Shown here: in pieces, positions 47,164 through 57,443 of the stretch
How the letters are laid out: every line of letters begins with the position of its first letter
Position numbering within the stretch: the first letter of the stretch is position 1
Assembly: GCF_019966515.1 (NCBI RefSeq)
Contig: NZ_JAIMIB010000001.1
Span: 248,001 to 312,000 of the forward strand
Source of the DNA: Roseovarius aestuarii
GTDB lineage: Bacteria; Pseudomonadota; Alphaproteobacteria; Rhodobacterales; Rhodobacteraceae
Length of the DNA: 64,000 nt
Direction of reading: 5' to 3'
Notes under the pieces: generated by a model
Told to the model about the DNA's origin: nothing
Databases searched by the model: none
Seen by the model: only the letters and a program-made list of their open reading frames with translations
Position numbers and translations under genes: made by a program

Positions 47164-48357
47164 TCAGGCGTTTTCCGCTTCGACGGCAGTCGAGATTTCG
47201 CTTGCGGCGGTATCGAGACGGGTGATCGCCTGTACGACCTCCTCTTCGGAGATGTTGAGCGGCGGCAACAGCCGGATCACATTGTCAGCGGCGGGCACCG
47301 TGATCAGTTCCGCGGCATAGGCGGCGTTCACGACATCCATATTGGCTGCCTTGCATTTCAACCCTAGCATCAGGCCCTGCCCCCGGACACTTTCAAACAC
47401 GTCCGGATGGTCGGCGATCAGCGCTTCTAGCTTCTGCCGGAAAAGACCCGCCTTGCGGTTGACCTCGGCTAGAAACGCCGGGTCGGCGACGATATCAACA
47501 ACCGCGCAGCCCACGGCGCAGGCCAGCGGGTTGCCGCCATAGGTCGAGCCATGCGTGCCTGCGATCATGCCGCTGGCGGCGTGTTCATTGGCCAGCACCG
47601 CGCCCAGCGGGAAGCCCCCGCCGATGCCCTTGGCGACCATCATGATATCGGGATCAACCCCCGCCCATTCGTGGGCGAAAAGCCGCCCGGTGCGGCCCAT
47701 GCCGCATTGCACCTCGTCGAAGATCAGCAGGAGGCCATGTTCGTCGCAAAGATCGCGCAAACCCTTGAGACATTGATCGGGCAGCGGGCGAATGCCGCCT
47801 TCGCCCTGCACCGGCTCGATCAGGATCGCGGCGGTCTTGTCGGTGATGGCGGCGGCGACGGCGTCATGATCATTCCACGGCAGGCTTTTGAACCCCGGCA
47901 GCGTGGGGCCGAACCCCTTGGTCATCTTTTCCGATCCGGCAGCCGCGATGCCCGCCGAGGAGCGCCCGTGAAAGGCGCCCTCGAAGGTCAGGATCTCAAC
48001 CCGCTCGGGCTGACCGGCATCGTGAAAATGCTTGCGTGTCATCTTGACCGCCAGCTCGCAGGCCTCGGTGCCGGAATTGGTAAAGAACACGGTATCGGCA
48101 AAGCTGTTATCCACCAGCTTGTCGGCCAGCGCCTGCTGCTGCGGGATGTGATAAAGGTTCGACGTGTGCCAGAGCGCCTGCCCCTGATCGGTCAGCGCCT
48201 TGACCAGCGCCGGATGGGCATGGCCCAGGGCATTGACGGCGATCCCGGCGCCCAGATCGAGAAATCGGCGTCCGTCTTGCTCGATCAGCCAGCTGCCCTC
48301 GCCTTTGACAAAGGTAAGCGCGGCACGATTATAGGTCGGCAGAACGGACGGGATCAT
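47164..48357 (-). CDS. argD: Acetylornithine aminotransferase
   Basis: PLP enzyme of 397 residues of arginine biosynthesis (class III aminotransferase). Motifs: NSGTEACELAVKM, FEGAFHGRSSAG, LIFDEVQCGMGRTG and the PLP lysine in MMVAKGIGGGFPLGA. ATG 48357 has AAGGA 8 bp upstream, preferred over the TTG at 48363. Operon with argF. Confidence 0.95.
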   Translation of the reverse strand: MIPSVLPTYNRAALTFVKGEGSWLIEQDGRRFLDLGAGIAVNALGHAHPALVKALTDQGQALWHTSNLYHIPQQQALADKLVDNSFADTVFFTNSGTEACELAVKMTRKHFHDAGQPERVEILTFEGAFHGRSSAGIAAAGSEKMTKGFGPTLPGFKSLPWNDHDAVAAAITDKTAAILIEPVQGEGGIRPLPDQCLKGLRDLCDEHGLLLIFDEVQCGMGRTGRLFAHEWAGVDPDIMMVAKGIGGGFPLGAVLANEHAASGMIAGTHGSTYGGNPLACAVGCAVVDIVADPAFLAEVNRKAGLFRQKLEALIADHPDVFESVRGQGLMLGLKCKAANMDVVNAAYAAELITVPAADNVIRLLPPLNISEEEVVQAITRLDTAASEISTAVEAENA

Positions 48358-48830
48358 GGTCAAAATCCTTTTGGTCGAGAAGCCCAGAGAGTTGCCCTAC
48401 GGCTGGGGCCAAGTCAATGATTTGTGGGGGGTGATGCGCCGGTGGGGCGCGGGATCAAACGGGGTGCGGGACGTCAGGCGCGAATGCGTCGGCGTCGGGA
48501 TTGAGCATATGTGCTGCGTTTGGTCATAGCGGCGTATTAACTTGGAATGTGACGTTAGGAAAGCAAATAATATCGAGAGTATGAGTGTTGAGCGCTACCG
48601 GTATAGGGGAATGGTAAACCGAGTGAGTGCGTCGCGTATGGCGAAGAACTGCTGGGAACCCGACTTTATAAATGCTGCAAGGTATATGATCGGAAGATTT
48701 CGACGGCAAAACCACCCGACCCGGTTCTTGCGCTTTCAATTTGGCACGCTCCATAATCGCAGGAAACGGGTCGCTTCGAAACCGTCTCATTCCTTAGTCA
48801 ATTGCCATGCAACTTCTGAAAGGCGTGGCT
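48358..48830. other. Gene-free stretch between argD and SDR
   Basis: 473 bp with lower GC than its neighbours, especially 48530-48720. Open frames on both strands here have no recognisable similarity or ribosome site. Presumably promoters of the divergent argD and SDR genes. Confidence 0.45.
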
Positions 48831-49586
48831 ATGGAACTCAAAGACAAGACGATCATCATCACCGGGGCGAGCAGCGGAATCGGAGAGGCGGCGGCACTTC
48901 TGTTTGCGTCCGAAGGGGCAAATGTTGTGTTGGGCGCGCGCCGAGAGGCCAAGCTGAACGCACTCGTCTCGCAAATTATGCAAAGCAATGGACATGCCGT
49001 TTGCCTCGCGGGGGATGTGAGCGACGAAGCCTACGCACAAGATCTCGTTCACTTGGCGGAACGGCAATTTGGCGGCCTTGATGGCGCCTTCAACAATGCG
49101 GGCATTATGGGCGATATGGGACCCATTCCCGAAATGGAAACAGGCAACTGGCAGTCTGTCCTTGCAACAAACCTTACCAGCGCATTCTTCGCCGCCAAGG
49201 CCCAGCTTCCCGCGCTGGAGAAACGCGGCGGTGGGTCAATGGTGTTTACAGGAACGTTTGTCGGTTTCAGCAACGGCGGCCTACCCGGTATGGGAGCTTA
49301 CGCCGCATCCAAAGCAGGGTTGATTGGGTTCGTACAGTCTTTGGCATCCGATCATGCGGCGCAGGGTATCCGCATCAACACGATTTTGCCGGGCGGCACC
49401 AAAACGGACATGGCTGGCGACGATCCGGAAGCGCACGATTTTATCGCCAGTTTGCATCCCCTGAAACGAATGGCTCAACCTAGGGAAATTGCCCAATCAG
49501 CCCTGTTTTTACTTTCTGACCGGGCAAGCTTCGTAACGGGTTCTGCAATGGCGGTTGACGGAGGTATGGCGACACGGTTGCTTTGA
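48831..49586 (+). CDS. SDR-family oxidoreductase
   Basis: Classical short-chain dehydrogenase of 251 residues. Cofactor motif TGASSGIGEAA, NNAG, a YAASK (YxxxK) catalytic pair in MGAYAASKAGLIGFVQS and the SDR C-terminus DGGMATRLL. The serine position of the triad is occupied by FTGTF rather than the usual S, so the third catalytic residue may be Thr or absent. ATG 48831 has GAAAGG upstream. Substrate unknown. Confidence 0.9.
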   Translation: MELKDKTIIITGASSGIGEAAALLFASEGANVVLGARREAKLNALVSQIMQSNGHAVCLAGDVSDEAYAQDLVHLAERQFGGLDGAFNNAGIMGDMGPIPEMETGNWQSVLATNLTSAFFAAKAQLPALEKRGGGSMVFTGTFVGFSNGGLPGMGAYAASKAGLIGFVQSLASDHAAQGIRINTILPGGTKTDMAGDDPEAHDFIASLHPLKRMAQPREIAQSALFLLSDRASFVTGSAMAVDGGMATRLL

Positions 49587-49748
49587 ATATCTGCCATTGG
49601 TCGCTATGCAACCAATGACAACCCCGTCCCCCGTCTGTTGCATTCAAACTTGTGCGAATGATCAGGCGGGCCCCGGGTTGCCGTGAAATTGTGCTGCCGA
49701 ATACGCGTCTTACTCAGATTGAACTTGCAGCGCTCGACCTCTGCCGTC

Positions 49749-50663
49749 ATGGCTATCGCCATGTTTACACCACGCGACCAAAACCCGACTCTGGCCGCGC
49801 TGCTCACCCTGCTCGCAGCCGCCTTTGCCGCCGGTACCACACTCTTGGCCAAGGCCTTGGGTACCGGCGTGTTGGGCCCCGAGATGCCGGCGCTGCAGAT
49901 CAGTTTCGGGCGATTTCTGTTCGCGCTCATGACCATTGATACGTTCGTACTGATCACCCGGCCCACATTCACCCGCGTGCATCTGCCGTTGCATCTGGGA
50001 CGCTCGGCACTGGGCTGGGGCGGTGTCACGCTAATGTTTGCCGCCGCAGCTTTCATCCCGCTGTCGGATGCCACGGCGATCAGTTTTCTGAACCCGGTCT
50101 TCGCGATGGTGCTGGCGATCCCTTTGCTGGGCGAAAAAGTCGGCCCCGTGCGCTGGTCGGCGGCGATCATCGCACTGCTGGGGGCCGCGATCCTGACCCG
50201 TCCCGGCGATGGCGTGCTGGAGTTCGGAGCATCTCTGGCCCTGGGATCGGCGCTGCTGTTGGGAACAGAGATGATCCTGACCAAAAGGCTCTCAAACCGC
50301 GAAGCACCGGTGCAGATCCTGCTGATCAACAACGCCATCGGGCTGTGCATCGCCAGCGCCGCCGCGTATTTTGTCTGGATCTGGCCGACCCCAGCGCAAT
50401 GGGCCGCGCTGGCAGCGATCGGCGTGTTGATGGCGGGGGCGCAGGCCTGTTTCGTCAACGCGATTGCGCGGGCAGATGCAAGCTTCGTGGCGCCTTTTTT
50501 CTACGCCGCACTGGTCTTTGCCGCGCTTTATGACTGGGCGGTGTTCGGGGTCTGGCCCGACACGATCTCGACGCTGGGCGCGACGATCATCCTGGGCGGC
50601 GCAGCGCTTCTGGCCTGGCGAGAAGCCAACCTGAAACGCAAACCTCAGGCCTTGAGCCGATAG
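49749..50663 (+). CDS. EamA/DMT-family transporter
   Basis: Membrane protein of 304 residues with 10 hydrophobic helices in two EamA repeats (e.g. PLSDATAISFLNPVFAMVLAIPLLGEK and FVAPFFYAALVFAALYDWAVFG). Start is ATG 49749 or 49761; the frame continues upstream without support. The 3' end overlaps the convergent ABC-2 permease by 19 bp. Substrate unknown. Confidence 0.87.
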   Translation: MAIAMFTPRDQNPTLAALLTLLAAAFAAGTTLLAKALGTGVLGPEMPALQISFGRFLFALMTIDTFVLITRPTFTRVHLPLHLGRSALGWGGVTLMFAAAAFIPLSDATAISFLNPVFAMVLAIPLLGEKVGPVRWSAAIIALLGAAILTRPGDGVLEFGASLALGSALLLGTEMILTKRLSNREAPVQILLINNAIGLCIASAAAYFVWIWPTPAQWAALAAIGVLMAGAQACFVNAIARADASFVAPFFYAALVFAALYDWAVFGVWPDTISTLGATIILGGAALLAWREANLKRKPQALSR

Positions 50664-51448
50664 CCCCGCGCAAACATCATCCAGGCGATCAGCGATATCG
50701 CCAGTGTCGCGCCCACCACCACAACAAGACCCAGTGCCGGGGCGCTGTCTGATACACCGATCACGCCATAGCGCATGCCGTCGATCAGATAGAAGATCGG
50801 ATTGAAATGGGTGATCTGGCGCAGCACGGGCGGCAGCGCCTCGACCGAGTAAAATGTCCCCGACAGGAAGGCCAGCGGCGTGACGATGAAATTGGTAATC
50901 GCCGCCATCTGGTCGAACTTGTTGGCGAAAATACCCGCGACCATGCCCAATGCGCCCAGAAGGGCCGAACCCAGCACCACATAAGCCAGCGCCCAGACCG
51001 GGTGTTGCACGCCAATCCCGAGAAACACCCAAAGTCCCAGCGAAATCGCGACCGCCACCATCAACCCACGCCCGATGCCGCCTGCCAGATAGCCCAGCAC
51101 CATCTCGGCCGGGCTGAGCGGTGGCATCAGCGTATCAACGATATTGCCCTGCACCTTGGCGATCACGATGGATGACGAGGTGTTGGCAAAGGCATTCTGA
51201 ATGACCGTCATCATCAGGATGCCCGGCGCCAGGAAAGTCATGAAATCGACTCCCATCACATCGCCACGACGCGGCCCGATGGCGATGGTGAAAATCATCA
51301 GAAAAAGCCCCGCCGTGACCAGCGGTGCGAGCAGCGTCTGGGTCCAGACCGCCATGAAGCGCTGTACTTCGCGGCTGGCCAGCGTCGCCAGGCCCAGCCA
51401 ATTCACCCGCCCGAAGCGACGTGTGCCCATTTCAAAACCGTCTGCCAT
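50645..51448 (-). CDS. ABC-2 type transporter permease
   Basis: Membrane protein of 267 residues with six helices; typical blocks are FMTFLAPGILMMTVIQNAFANTSSSI and FLSGTFYSVEALPPVLRQITHFNPIFYLIDGMRYG. It resembles the NodJ/YadH permease group. No ATPase gene is adjacent, so its partner is encoded elsewhere. Substrate unknown. Confidence 0.9.
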   Translation of the reverse strand: MADGFEMGTRRFGRVNWLGLATLASREVQRFMAVWTQTLLAPLVTAGLFLMIFTIAIGPRRGDVMGVDFMTFLAPGILMMTVIQNAFANTSSSIVIAKVQGNIVDTLMPPLSPAEMVLGYLAGGIGRGLMVAVAISLGLWVFLGIGVQHPVWALAYVVLGSALLGALGMVAGIFANKFDQMAAITNFIVTPLAFLSGTFYSVEALPPVLRQITHFNPIFYLIDGMRYGVIGVSDSAPALGLVVVVGATLAISLIAWMMFARGYRLKA

Positions 51449-51577
51449 TCGATATGCCCGCCTGAAACCTGATTCGATGCCTTGTAACTCAGCCGTGACT
51501 GACTAGAATAGGGCGCTGATGGATTTTTACAGGGCGGCACGCAAGTCGGGGCCGCCTTTTGAGATAAGGAACGGGGC

Positions 51578-52147
51578 ATGTCCTGGAGCGATGAGCGCGT
51601 AGAACTGCTGAAAAAAATGTGGGGCGAAGGTCAGTCGGCCAGCCAGATTGCCAAGGAGCTGGGTGGGGTCACCCGCAACGCGGTGATCGGCAAGGTGCAC
51701 CGCCTTGGCCTGTCAAACCGAAATGGGTCGGGTGGCAGCGCCGATAAATCCGACACCAAGTCAAAAACCACCGCCAAACCGGCCAAGCCTAAGCCCGCAC
51801 CAAAGGCAGCCAAGCCACAACCCAAGACCGAATCCGCGGCGCCACCGCCGATCCCCGCCAGCCGGATCAAACCGATTATCCCGGCCGGACAACCGCTGCC
51901 GCCGCAGCCCTCGACCAACGAGATTGACCCGGCCGCCCTGGCCAAGGTCAACGAGATCGAAAAGAAGGCCAAGAAACTGAACCTGATGGAGCTGACCGAA
52001 CGGACCTGCAAATGGCCCGTCGGTGACCCGGCGACCCCGGATTTCTGGTTCTGCGGCCTGCCGGTCCAATCAGGCAAGCCCTATTGCGAGGCACATGTGG
52101 GCGTCGCGTTCCAGCCGATGAGCTCACGCCGCGACCGGCGCCGCTGA
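51578..52147 (+). CDS. gcrA: GcrA family cell-cycle regulator
   Basis: Protein of 189 residues. The conserved GcrA N-terminus MSWSDERVELLKKMWGEG and QIAKELGGVTRNAVIGKVHRLGL form the DNA-binding domain; a Pro/Lys-rich linker follows (about 50-125) and the C-terminus has CKWPVGDP...WFCGLP...YCEAHV. In Caulobacter GcrA binds sigma-70 at promoters with methylated GANTC sites. A marker of Alphaproteobacteria. Confidence 0.96.
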   Translation: MSWSDERVELLKKMWGEGQSASQIAKELGGVTRNAVIGKVHRLGLSNRNGSGGSADKSDTKSKTTAKPAKPKPAPKAAKPQPKTESAAPPPIPASRIKPIIPAGQPLPPQPSTNEIDPAALAKVNEIEKKAKKLNLMELTERTCKWPVGDPATPDFWFCGLPVQSGKPYCEAHVGVAFQPMSSRRDRRR

Positions 52148-52207
52148 ACGGGAAACGGGCTGCGGGTGCGCTAGGACCGCGCGGTCTTTCATACAATGCA
52201 TGTCATT

Positions 52208-52984
52208 TCACGCGTCGCGATATCCTATCGCGGCGCGCGCCTGACCTTCCAGCCAGCTTACCATTTGCTTGTAGGGCACCGGGCCATAGCTGATGCGTGC
52301 GGCGCCCAGTTCAGCCAGCCGGGCGGGCCCGGGCACATGGGGCAGCGCGATGATGTTCACCGGCAACGCGCAGCCGGCACAAAGACGTCCGATCAGGGTT
52401 TCATCCGCCAGGCCAGGCGCGAAAAAACCACTGGCCCCGGCGGCAGCATAGGCCTCGGCGCGGGTCAGCGCCTCGTCCAGCATGGCATCGGTATGGGTAT
52501 CCGGCTTGGCCTTGAGGAAAATATCGGTGCGGGCGTTGATGAACACATCCGGGGCGAGCGCATCTACGGCCTCGCGGGCGGCGGCGATGCGCGCGGATTG
52601 GGTGACAATATCATAAAGCCCCTCGCCGCCCACGATCTGATCCTCAAAATTGAACCCCACGGCACCCGCGCGAATGGTTTCCGCTGCGGTTTCAGCCACG
52701 TCGGCAGGTTCCACCCCGTAACCGCCCTCGATATCCGAGGTGACCGGCAGATCGACCGCCTCGACGATCCGGCGCAGGTTATCGAGCATCATCGCACGCG
52801 GAATTTTCTGACCATCCGTGAACCCGTGCGCCATCGCCACCGGAGCACTGCCGGTTGCAATGGCTTTTGCCCCGGCATTGGCCACCGCCCGGGCGCTGCC
52901 CGGATCCCAGATGTTATAGAGAACAACCGGGTCTGATTTGACATGCAGCGCGGCAAAGGCCTTGGTTTTATCTTTTGTATTCAT
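52208..52984 (-). CDS. Isocitrate lyase/PEP mutase family protein
   Basis: TIM-barrel enzyme of 258 residues (ATG 52984, AAGGAT upstream). Family landmarks: YNIWDPGSARAVANAGAKAIATGSA, DIEGGYG and GFNFEDQ, plus INARTD. The catalytic KKCGH loop of isocitrate lyase/PrpB is not seen, and the metal-binding aspartates seem partly changed, so the reaction (C-C or C-P bond) is undetermined. Confidence 0.82.
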   Translation of the reverse strand: MNTKDKTKAFAALHVKSDPVVLYNIWDPGSARAVANAGAKAIATGSAPVAMAHGFTDGQKIPRAMMLDNLRRIVEAVDLPVTSDIEGGYGVEPADVAETAAETIRAGAVGFNFEDQIVGGEGLYDIVTQSARIAAAREAVDALAPDVFINARTDIFLKAKPDTHTDAMLDEALTRAEAYAAAGASGFFAPGLADETLIGRLCAGCALPVNIIALPHVPGPARLAELGAARISYGPVPYKQMVSWLEGQARAAIGYRDA

Positions 52985-53088
52985 GGGCACATCCTTATCT
53001 GGTCAGTCGCATTAAGGCACTGTTCAACGCCGGATAAAGGACGAACATCATGCCTCAAGCCAACGTGAAAACGGCGCACTTCCAAAGA

Positions 53089-55047
53089 TCACTCGAAGAG
53101 TTTGAACAGCTCTTTCGCGGCCCCGTCTTCCAGCTCTTTCTGCAGCAGTTTTTTAGCCTCTTTCTTGGCCTTTTTCCGAAGCTTCCTCTTTTCCTTCTTC
53201 AGGTTCAGATCAAGCGCTTTCTCGACATCGGGTGTAAAGCGCGGGTTGGCCCAGGGGCCGTGAATACGCACGGGGATCGCCAACCCGCGGGTGTTGTCGC
53301 CGGCCAGCAACTCGGGCGTGAAGGTGTAATCCAGATCCTGCGTTCCAAGACCGATACGGCCCTGGCCGGTCGCCTGCGCCAGCGGCATTTTCATCTTCAG
53401 ATCGTTGTTGTGCATCTGACCATCGGCGATGGCAAAACTGGCCTTTAGACTGTCAAAAACCGTGGTGCCACCGGTGCCATTGCCCGACCGCATCAACTTG
53501 TCCAGATCAAAGCCGCTGATATGGCCGTTCCCGGTCCTGACCGAAGCGCTGCCATCCAGGCTTTTCATGATGGCATCCACCGATTGACCGGTGCCGAGGA
53601 ATTTCAGCTTTGCAGTGCCTTTCGAGCTGAATCGGGTAATCCCGGCTGCATCGGTCAACAGTGCCTTCATGTCGATGTCCTTGGCGACCATATCGCCCGC
53701 GACCGAGAGGCCGTTGCGGTTATTGGCCACAAACTCGCCGGTCACCAGCCCGCCATAGCCGTTGAGTTCGCGCAGGCCGAACACGGCACGCGACCGGTCA
53801 ATGCTTGTCAGGATACGGGTCTTGCCAAAGTTGAAGGTGCCGAAATCAAGCCTGTCGGCCACCAGCGCAACTTCACCATCGAGAAGTCCAAGCGCGCTGA
53901 CATCTATGCGATCCTTGGACCAGCCCGATTGCACGGCAGTGCCCGTGGATTTAGTACCACCGCCCGAGCCGCCGCCATCCCCGCCACCCGCCGTGCTGTT
54001 ACCGCTTGCGAGAGCCGAAAAATCAAGCGCCCCGGCGCGCAGCTGCGCGTTGATACGCGGGCGCTCACCTGCCAGATCTAAATCCGCGCCGATGTTCAGC
54101 TTGTTTTGATCCAGGTCCAGAACACCGTCGCGCAGCGTAATCTGCATATCCTCGGTTATGGTCACGTCGCCCCGGGCCGTCAGCTTTCGACCCAAACCTT
54201 TGGGAATATCCACGCCACTGATCCCGACCGAGGACAGGAATTTCGCCGTGTCCTTCAGATCGGCGCTGAATGCCCCGGCGAGCTGCGGCAGCGAGGCGCC
54301 CCGACCATCGAAGCTCAGGCTGCCACCCGGCGCAGTCAGCGTCGCCTTCATCTCGGAAATGCCGCCTTCGATAAACTTGGCGACAGTGCCCAGCCTGCCG
54401 TTGATCTTGACCTCTTTTCCAGCGGGGCGCAGCACCGCGTCGAACGTCGCTTCGCCCTGATAGGCGGGCCAGCGCAGATCCAGATCGGAATTGGCCAGCG
54501 TGGTCTGCTGGCCGGTGCCGTGATCGATATAGTGCAGGGTCGCCCCGGTGATCAGCGCCTGATCCAGCGTCAGCGCCAGTGCCCGGGATCGGGCCGGTTC
54601 GGCAGGTGTGACGGGATCGGCAGGATCGGCCGGGGCCGTCTGCCCCGACGCGGCAACACCTTCAACCCCCAGCTCCCAGTTGACGCGCCCGTCAGCGCCA
54701 CGTTCCAGCAGGATCGTCGGATTCACCGCCTCGAGCCCGGTGATGCGGATGTCGCCGCCCCAAAGCGCCGAGGGTTCGACGCCGATCTTGAAACTGTCGG
54801 CGCTTAACATCGGCCCGGCGTCGGACCAGCCCGCATTGGCAACGGTAACCCTGCCGGTGCTGATCCCCAGCACGGGATAAAAACTTAGCCTGGTCTTACC
54901 GGACATTTCGACCTGACGGCCGGTCATTGTGCTGACCTGATCAGCCGCGATCTTTGCAATCCGGTCACCTGGAAGGAAGAAGAGCGCCCCGAGGACTATC
55001 ACCACCATCACCAGCAGAAGCCCCAACAGGCGGATGATCCATTTCAT
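53089..55047 (-). CDS. AsmA family protein
   Basis: Envelope protein of 652 residues with an N-terminal membrane anchor (about 3-25) and a long beta-rich periplasmic part of the AsmA/YhdP type (VEMSGKTRLSFYPVLGISTGRVTVANA; C-terminal AsmA2 region with GTAKLKFLGTGQSVDAIMKSLDGSASVR). Relatives bridge the periplasm for lipid transport or outer-membrane assembly. Odd feature: a very basic helical tail (about 615-645; KKEKRKLRKKAKKEAKKLL). Confidence 0.9.
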   Translation of the reverse strand: MKWIIRLLGLLLVMVVIVLGALFFLPGDRIAKIAADQVSTMTGRQVEMSGKTRLSFYPVLGISTGRVTVANAGWSDAGPMLSADSFKIGVEPSALWGGDIRITGLEAVNPTILLERGADGRVNWELGVEGVAASGQTAPADPADPVTPAEPARSRALALTLDQALITGATLHYIDHGTGQQTTLANSDLDLRWPAYQGEATFDAVLRPAGKEVKINGRLGTVAKFIEGGISEMKATLTAPGGSLSFDGRGASLPQLAGAFSADLKDTAKFLSSVGISGVDIPKGLGRKLTARGDVTITEDMQITLRDGVLDLDQNKLNIGADLDLAGERPRINAQLRAGALDFSALASGNSTAGGGDGGGSGGGTKSTGTAVQSGWSKDRIDVSALGLLDGEVALVADRLDFGTFNFGKTRILTSIDRSRAVFGLRELNGYGGLVTGEFVANNRNGLSVAGDMVAKDIDMKALLTDAAGITRFSSKGTAKLKFLGTGQSVDAIMKSLDGSASVRTGNGHISGFDLDKLMRSGNGTGGTTVFDSLKASFAIADGQMHNNDLKMKMPLAQATGQGRIGLGTQDLDYTFTPELLAGDNTRGLAIPVRIHGPWANPRFTPDVEKALDLNLKKEKRKLRKKAKKEAKKLLQKELEDGAAKELFKLFE

Positions 55048-55151
55048 GACACGCTCCCTTGCCCTTGATTAAGTGAAATGTAGGGCGGTGCCCATCTGCC
55101 AACAACCGCTTTCCCCTTCCCGCCGCGAATTGAGCATTGTATAGGCGGGAA

Positions 55152-56534
55152 ATGAGCACCAACCCTCCTGATCTGCGCCCTGATCTGGCGCGTGCCCGCG
55201 TGGCCGAGACGCCCCGCAAAGGCCAGCCGACCATTGGCATGGTCTCTCTTGGCTGTCCCAAGGCGCTGGTCGACAGCGAGCGTATCCTGACCCGGCTGCG
55301 CGCCGAGGGCTACGGGATTTCACCCGCCTATGACGGCGCCGATGCGGTGATCGTGAATACCTGCGGGTTTCTGGACAGTGCCAAGGCAGAAAGCCTTGAG
55401 GCGATTGGCGAGGCGCTGAATGAAAATGGCCGTGTGATCGTGACCGGCTGTCTGGGGGCCGAGCCCGAGTATATCACCGGCGTGCACCCCCGTGTGCTGG
55501 CGGTGACTGGTCCGCATCAATACGAGCAGGTGCTGGATGCGGTGCATGAGGCCGTTCCGCCCAGCCCCGATCCGTTTGTTGATCTACTGCCTGGCTCTGG
55601 CGTCAAGTTGACCCCGAGACATTATAGTTACTTAAAGATTTCAGAAGGTTGCAACCATAAGTGCAAGTTCTGCATTATCCCCGATATGCGCGGTCGCCTG
55701 GCCAGCCGTCCGGCTCATGCGGTGCTGCGTGAAGCCGAAAAACTGGTCGAGAACGGCGTTCGCGAATTGCTGGTGATCTCGCAGGACACCTCGGCGTATG
55801 GCGTTGATATCAAACACGCTGAGGATCGCGGACACCGCGCCCATATCACCGATCTGGCGCGTGATCTGGGCAGCCTAGGGGCCTGGGTGCGGTTGCACTA
55901 TGTCTACCCGTACCCACATGTGCGCCAGCTTATCCCGCTGATGGCCGACGGGTTGGTGCTGCCCTATCTGGATATCCCGTTCCAGCACGCGCATCCTGAT
56001 ACCCTGCGCCGCATGGCGCGGCCTGCGGCGGCGGCGAAAACGCTGGATGAAATCGCCGCTTGGCGTGACATCTGCCCCGAGATCACCCTGCGCAGCACCT
56101 TCATCGTTGGCTATCCCGGCGAAACCGAGGCGGAATTCCAGACCCTGCTGGACTGGATGGATGAGGCGCGGCTAGACCGCGTCGGCTGCTTCAAATACGA
56201 AAATGTCGACGGTGCGCGCTCGAATGCCTTGCCCGATCATGTCCCCGAAGAGGTAAAACAGGACCGCTGGGATCGGTTCATGGCAAAAGCCCAGGCTATT
56301 TCTGCGGAAAAGCTGGCAGCGAAAGTCGGATCTGTACAGGAAGTGATCATCGACGACACTGACGAGGACGGCATCGCCACCTGCCGCACCCAAGCCGACG
56401 CGCCAGAGATCGACGGCAACCTTTTCATCGACGAGGGCACGGACGAGCTATCGGTCGGTGATATCGTCACGGTCGAGGTTGACGAGGCCGGGGAATACGA
56501 CCTGTGGGGCGTTCCGAGGGCTGCGAAAGGTTAA
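55152..56534 (+). CDS. rimO: RimO, ribosomal protein S12 methylthiotransferase
   Basis: Radical SAM enzyme of 460 residues that methylthiolates an aspartate of S12. First [4Fe-4S] cluster cysteines C35, C71 and C100, radical SAM CX3CX2C at C167, C171 and C174 (GCNHKCKFC), and a C-terminal TRAM domain (about 390-455). RimO-specific [12 protein letters not shown] is present. Start ATG 55152. Confidence 0.97.
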   Translation: MSTNPPDLRPDLARARVAETPRKGQPTIGMVSLGCPKALVDSERILTRLRAEGYGISPAYDGADAVIVNTCGFLDSAKAESLEAIGEALNENGRVIVTGCLGAEPEYITGVHPRVLAVTGPHQYEQVLDAVHEAVPPSPDPFVDLLPGSGVKLTPRHYSYLKISEGCNHKCKFCIIPDMRGRLASRPAHAVLREAEKLVENGVRELLVISQDTSAYGVDIKHAEDRGHRAHITDLARDLGSLGAWVRLHYVYPYPHVRQLIPLMADGLVLPYLDIPFQHAHPDTLRRMARPAAAAKTLDEIAAWRDICPEITLRSTFIVGYPGETEAEFQTLLDWMDEARLDRVGCFKYENVDGARSNALPDHVPEEVKQDRWDRFMAKAQAISAEKLAAKVGSVQEVIIDDTDEDGIATCRTQADAPEIDGNLFIDEGTDELSVGDIVTVEVDEAGEYDLWGVPRAAKG

Positions 56535-56768
56535 TTTTCCGGCCCAGATCGGGTGGTCTTCCGGCAAACGACTCACCCTGTTTTGCAGCGTACGGTCGGT
56601 TAACCGGATATGGTCCAATTCGCGGCTCTGCGCCTCGAACACACAAAATATGCCTTTTTTCCAACGCCTGCCCCCAAGTTGCCGCAACGGAAACAAAGAA
56701 TTGACACCTTTTGGTTAGGCTCAGTTCACGATCATGCAGTATTATGTTAACAGGAGTTGTGACCAGTT

Positions 56769-57410
56769 ATGTCGTATCCAGTGTATACCCGGGCCGAACG
56801 TATTGCCGATGTGGCAATCCATGTGTTGGGTGTTGGCGCGGCGCTTTTCGGGGTCAGCCTGATCTTCAGTAACATGTCTGAAAACCTGGCGGGGCCGAGT
56901 TATGTGGCCGCCTGTATCTATGCGATGGCGCTGGTGACAATGCTGACCGCCTCAGCCACCTATCACATCGCCGCCTACACACCTGCGCGACCGATTTTGC
57001 GCCGGATTGACCATGCGGCGATCTATTTCAAGATCGCGGGCACCTTCACTCCGTTGAGCGTGGTTCTGAACACAACCTTTGGATATGTCGTCCTGGCATT
57101 CGTCTGGGCGCTGGCATTATGGGGCGCGGGATCAAAACTGATGGCGGAACGCGGCAAGATGACAACCGGCTGGCTCCCGTACGTGGCCCTTGGCTGGATC
57201 GGCGTGGCGCTGTTCGTGCCGCTGGTGACCGTTTTACCTGTCTACACCCTGGCCCTCGTCGCTGCGGGTGGGCTGCTTTATACCGCCGGGGTCGTATTCT
57301 ATAGCTGGGAGGGTCTGCGCTATGCCAATGCGATCTGGCACGGCTTTGTCCTAATCGCTTCAGGCTGCCTGTTCTTCGCCGTCTCTACTGCGCTGGCCGT
57401 TGCGGGCTGA
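56769..57410 (+). CDS. Hemolysin III / PAQR family membrane protein
   Basis: Membrane protein of 213 residues with seven hydrophobic helices. PAQR zinc-site elements: S and H in SATYHI (second helix), D in RRIDHAAIYFKIAGTFTPL, and the final H in AIWHGFVLIAS. Bacterial members (TrhA/YqfA) affect membrane lipid homeostasis; hemolytic activity should not be assumed. AGGAG precedes ATG. Confidence 0.93.
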   Translation: MSYPVYTRAERIADVAIHVLGVGAALFGVSLIFSNMSENLAGPSYVAACIYAMALVTMLTASATYHIAAYTPARPILRRIDHAAIYFKIAGTFTPLSVVLNTTFGYVVLAFVWALALWGAGSKLMAERGKMTTGWLPYVALGWIGVALFVPLVTVLPVYTLALVAAGGLLYTAGVVFYSWEGLRYANAIWHGFVLIASGCLFFAVSTALAVAG

Positions 57411-57443
57411 TCCAACAACGGCCCCGTGTAACAGGCCGGCATT

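Noticed and set aside
48524-48790. 88-codon minus-strand frame between argD and SDR
   Set aside because: No similarity, no ribosome site and irregular codon usage.
52175-52186. GACCGCGCGGTC palindrome after gcrA as terminator
   Set aside because: No loop and only three T's follow; too weak to call.
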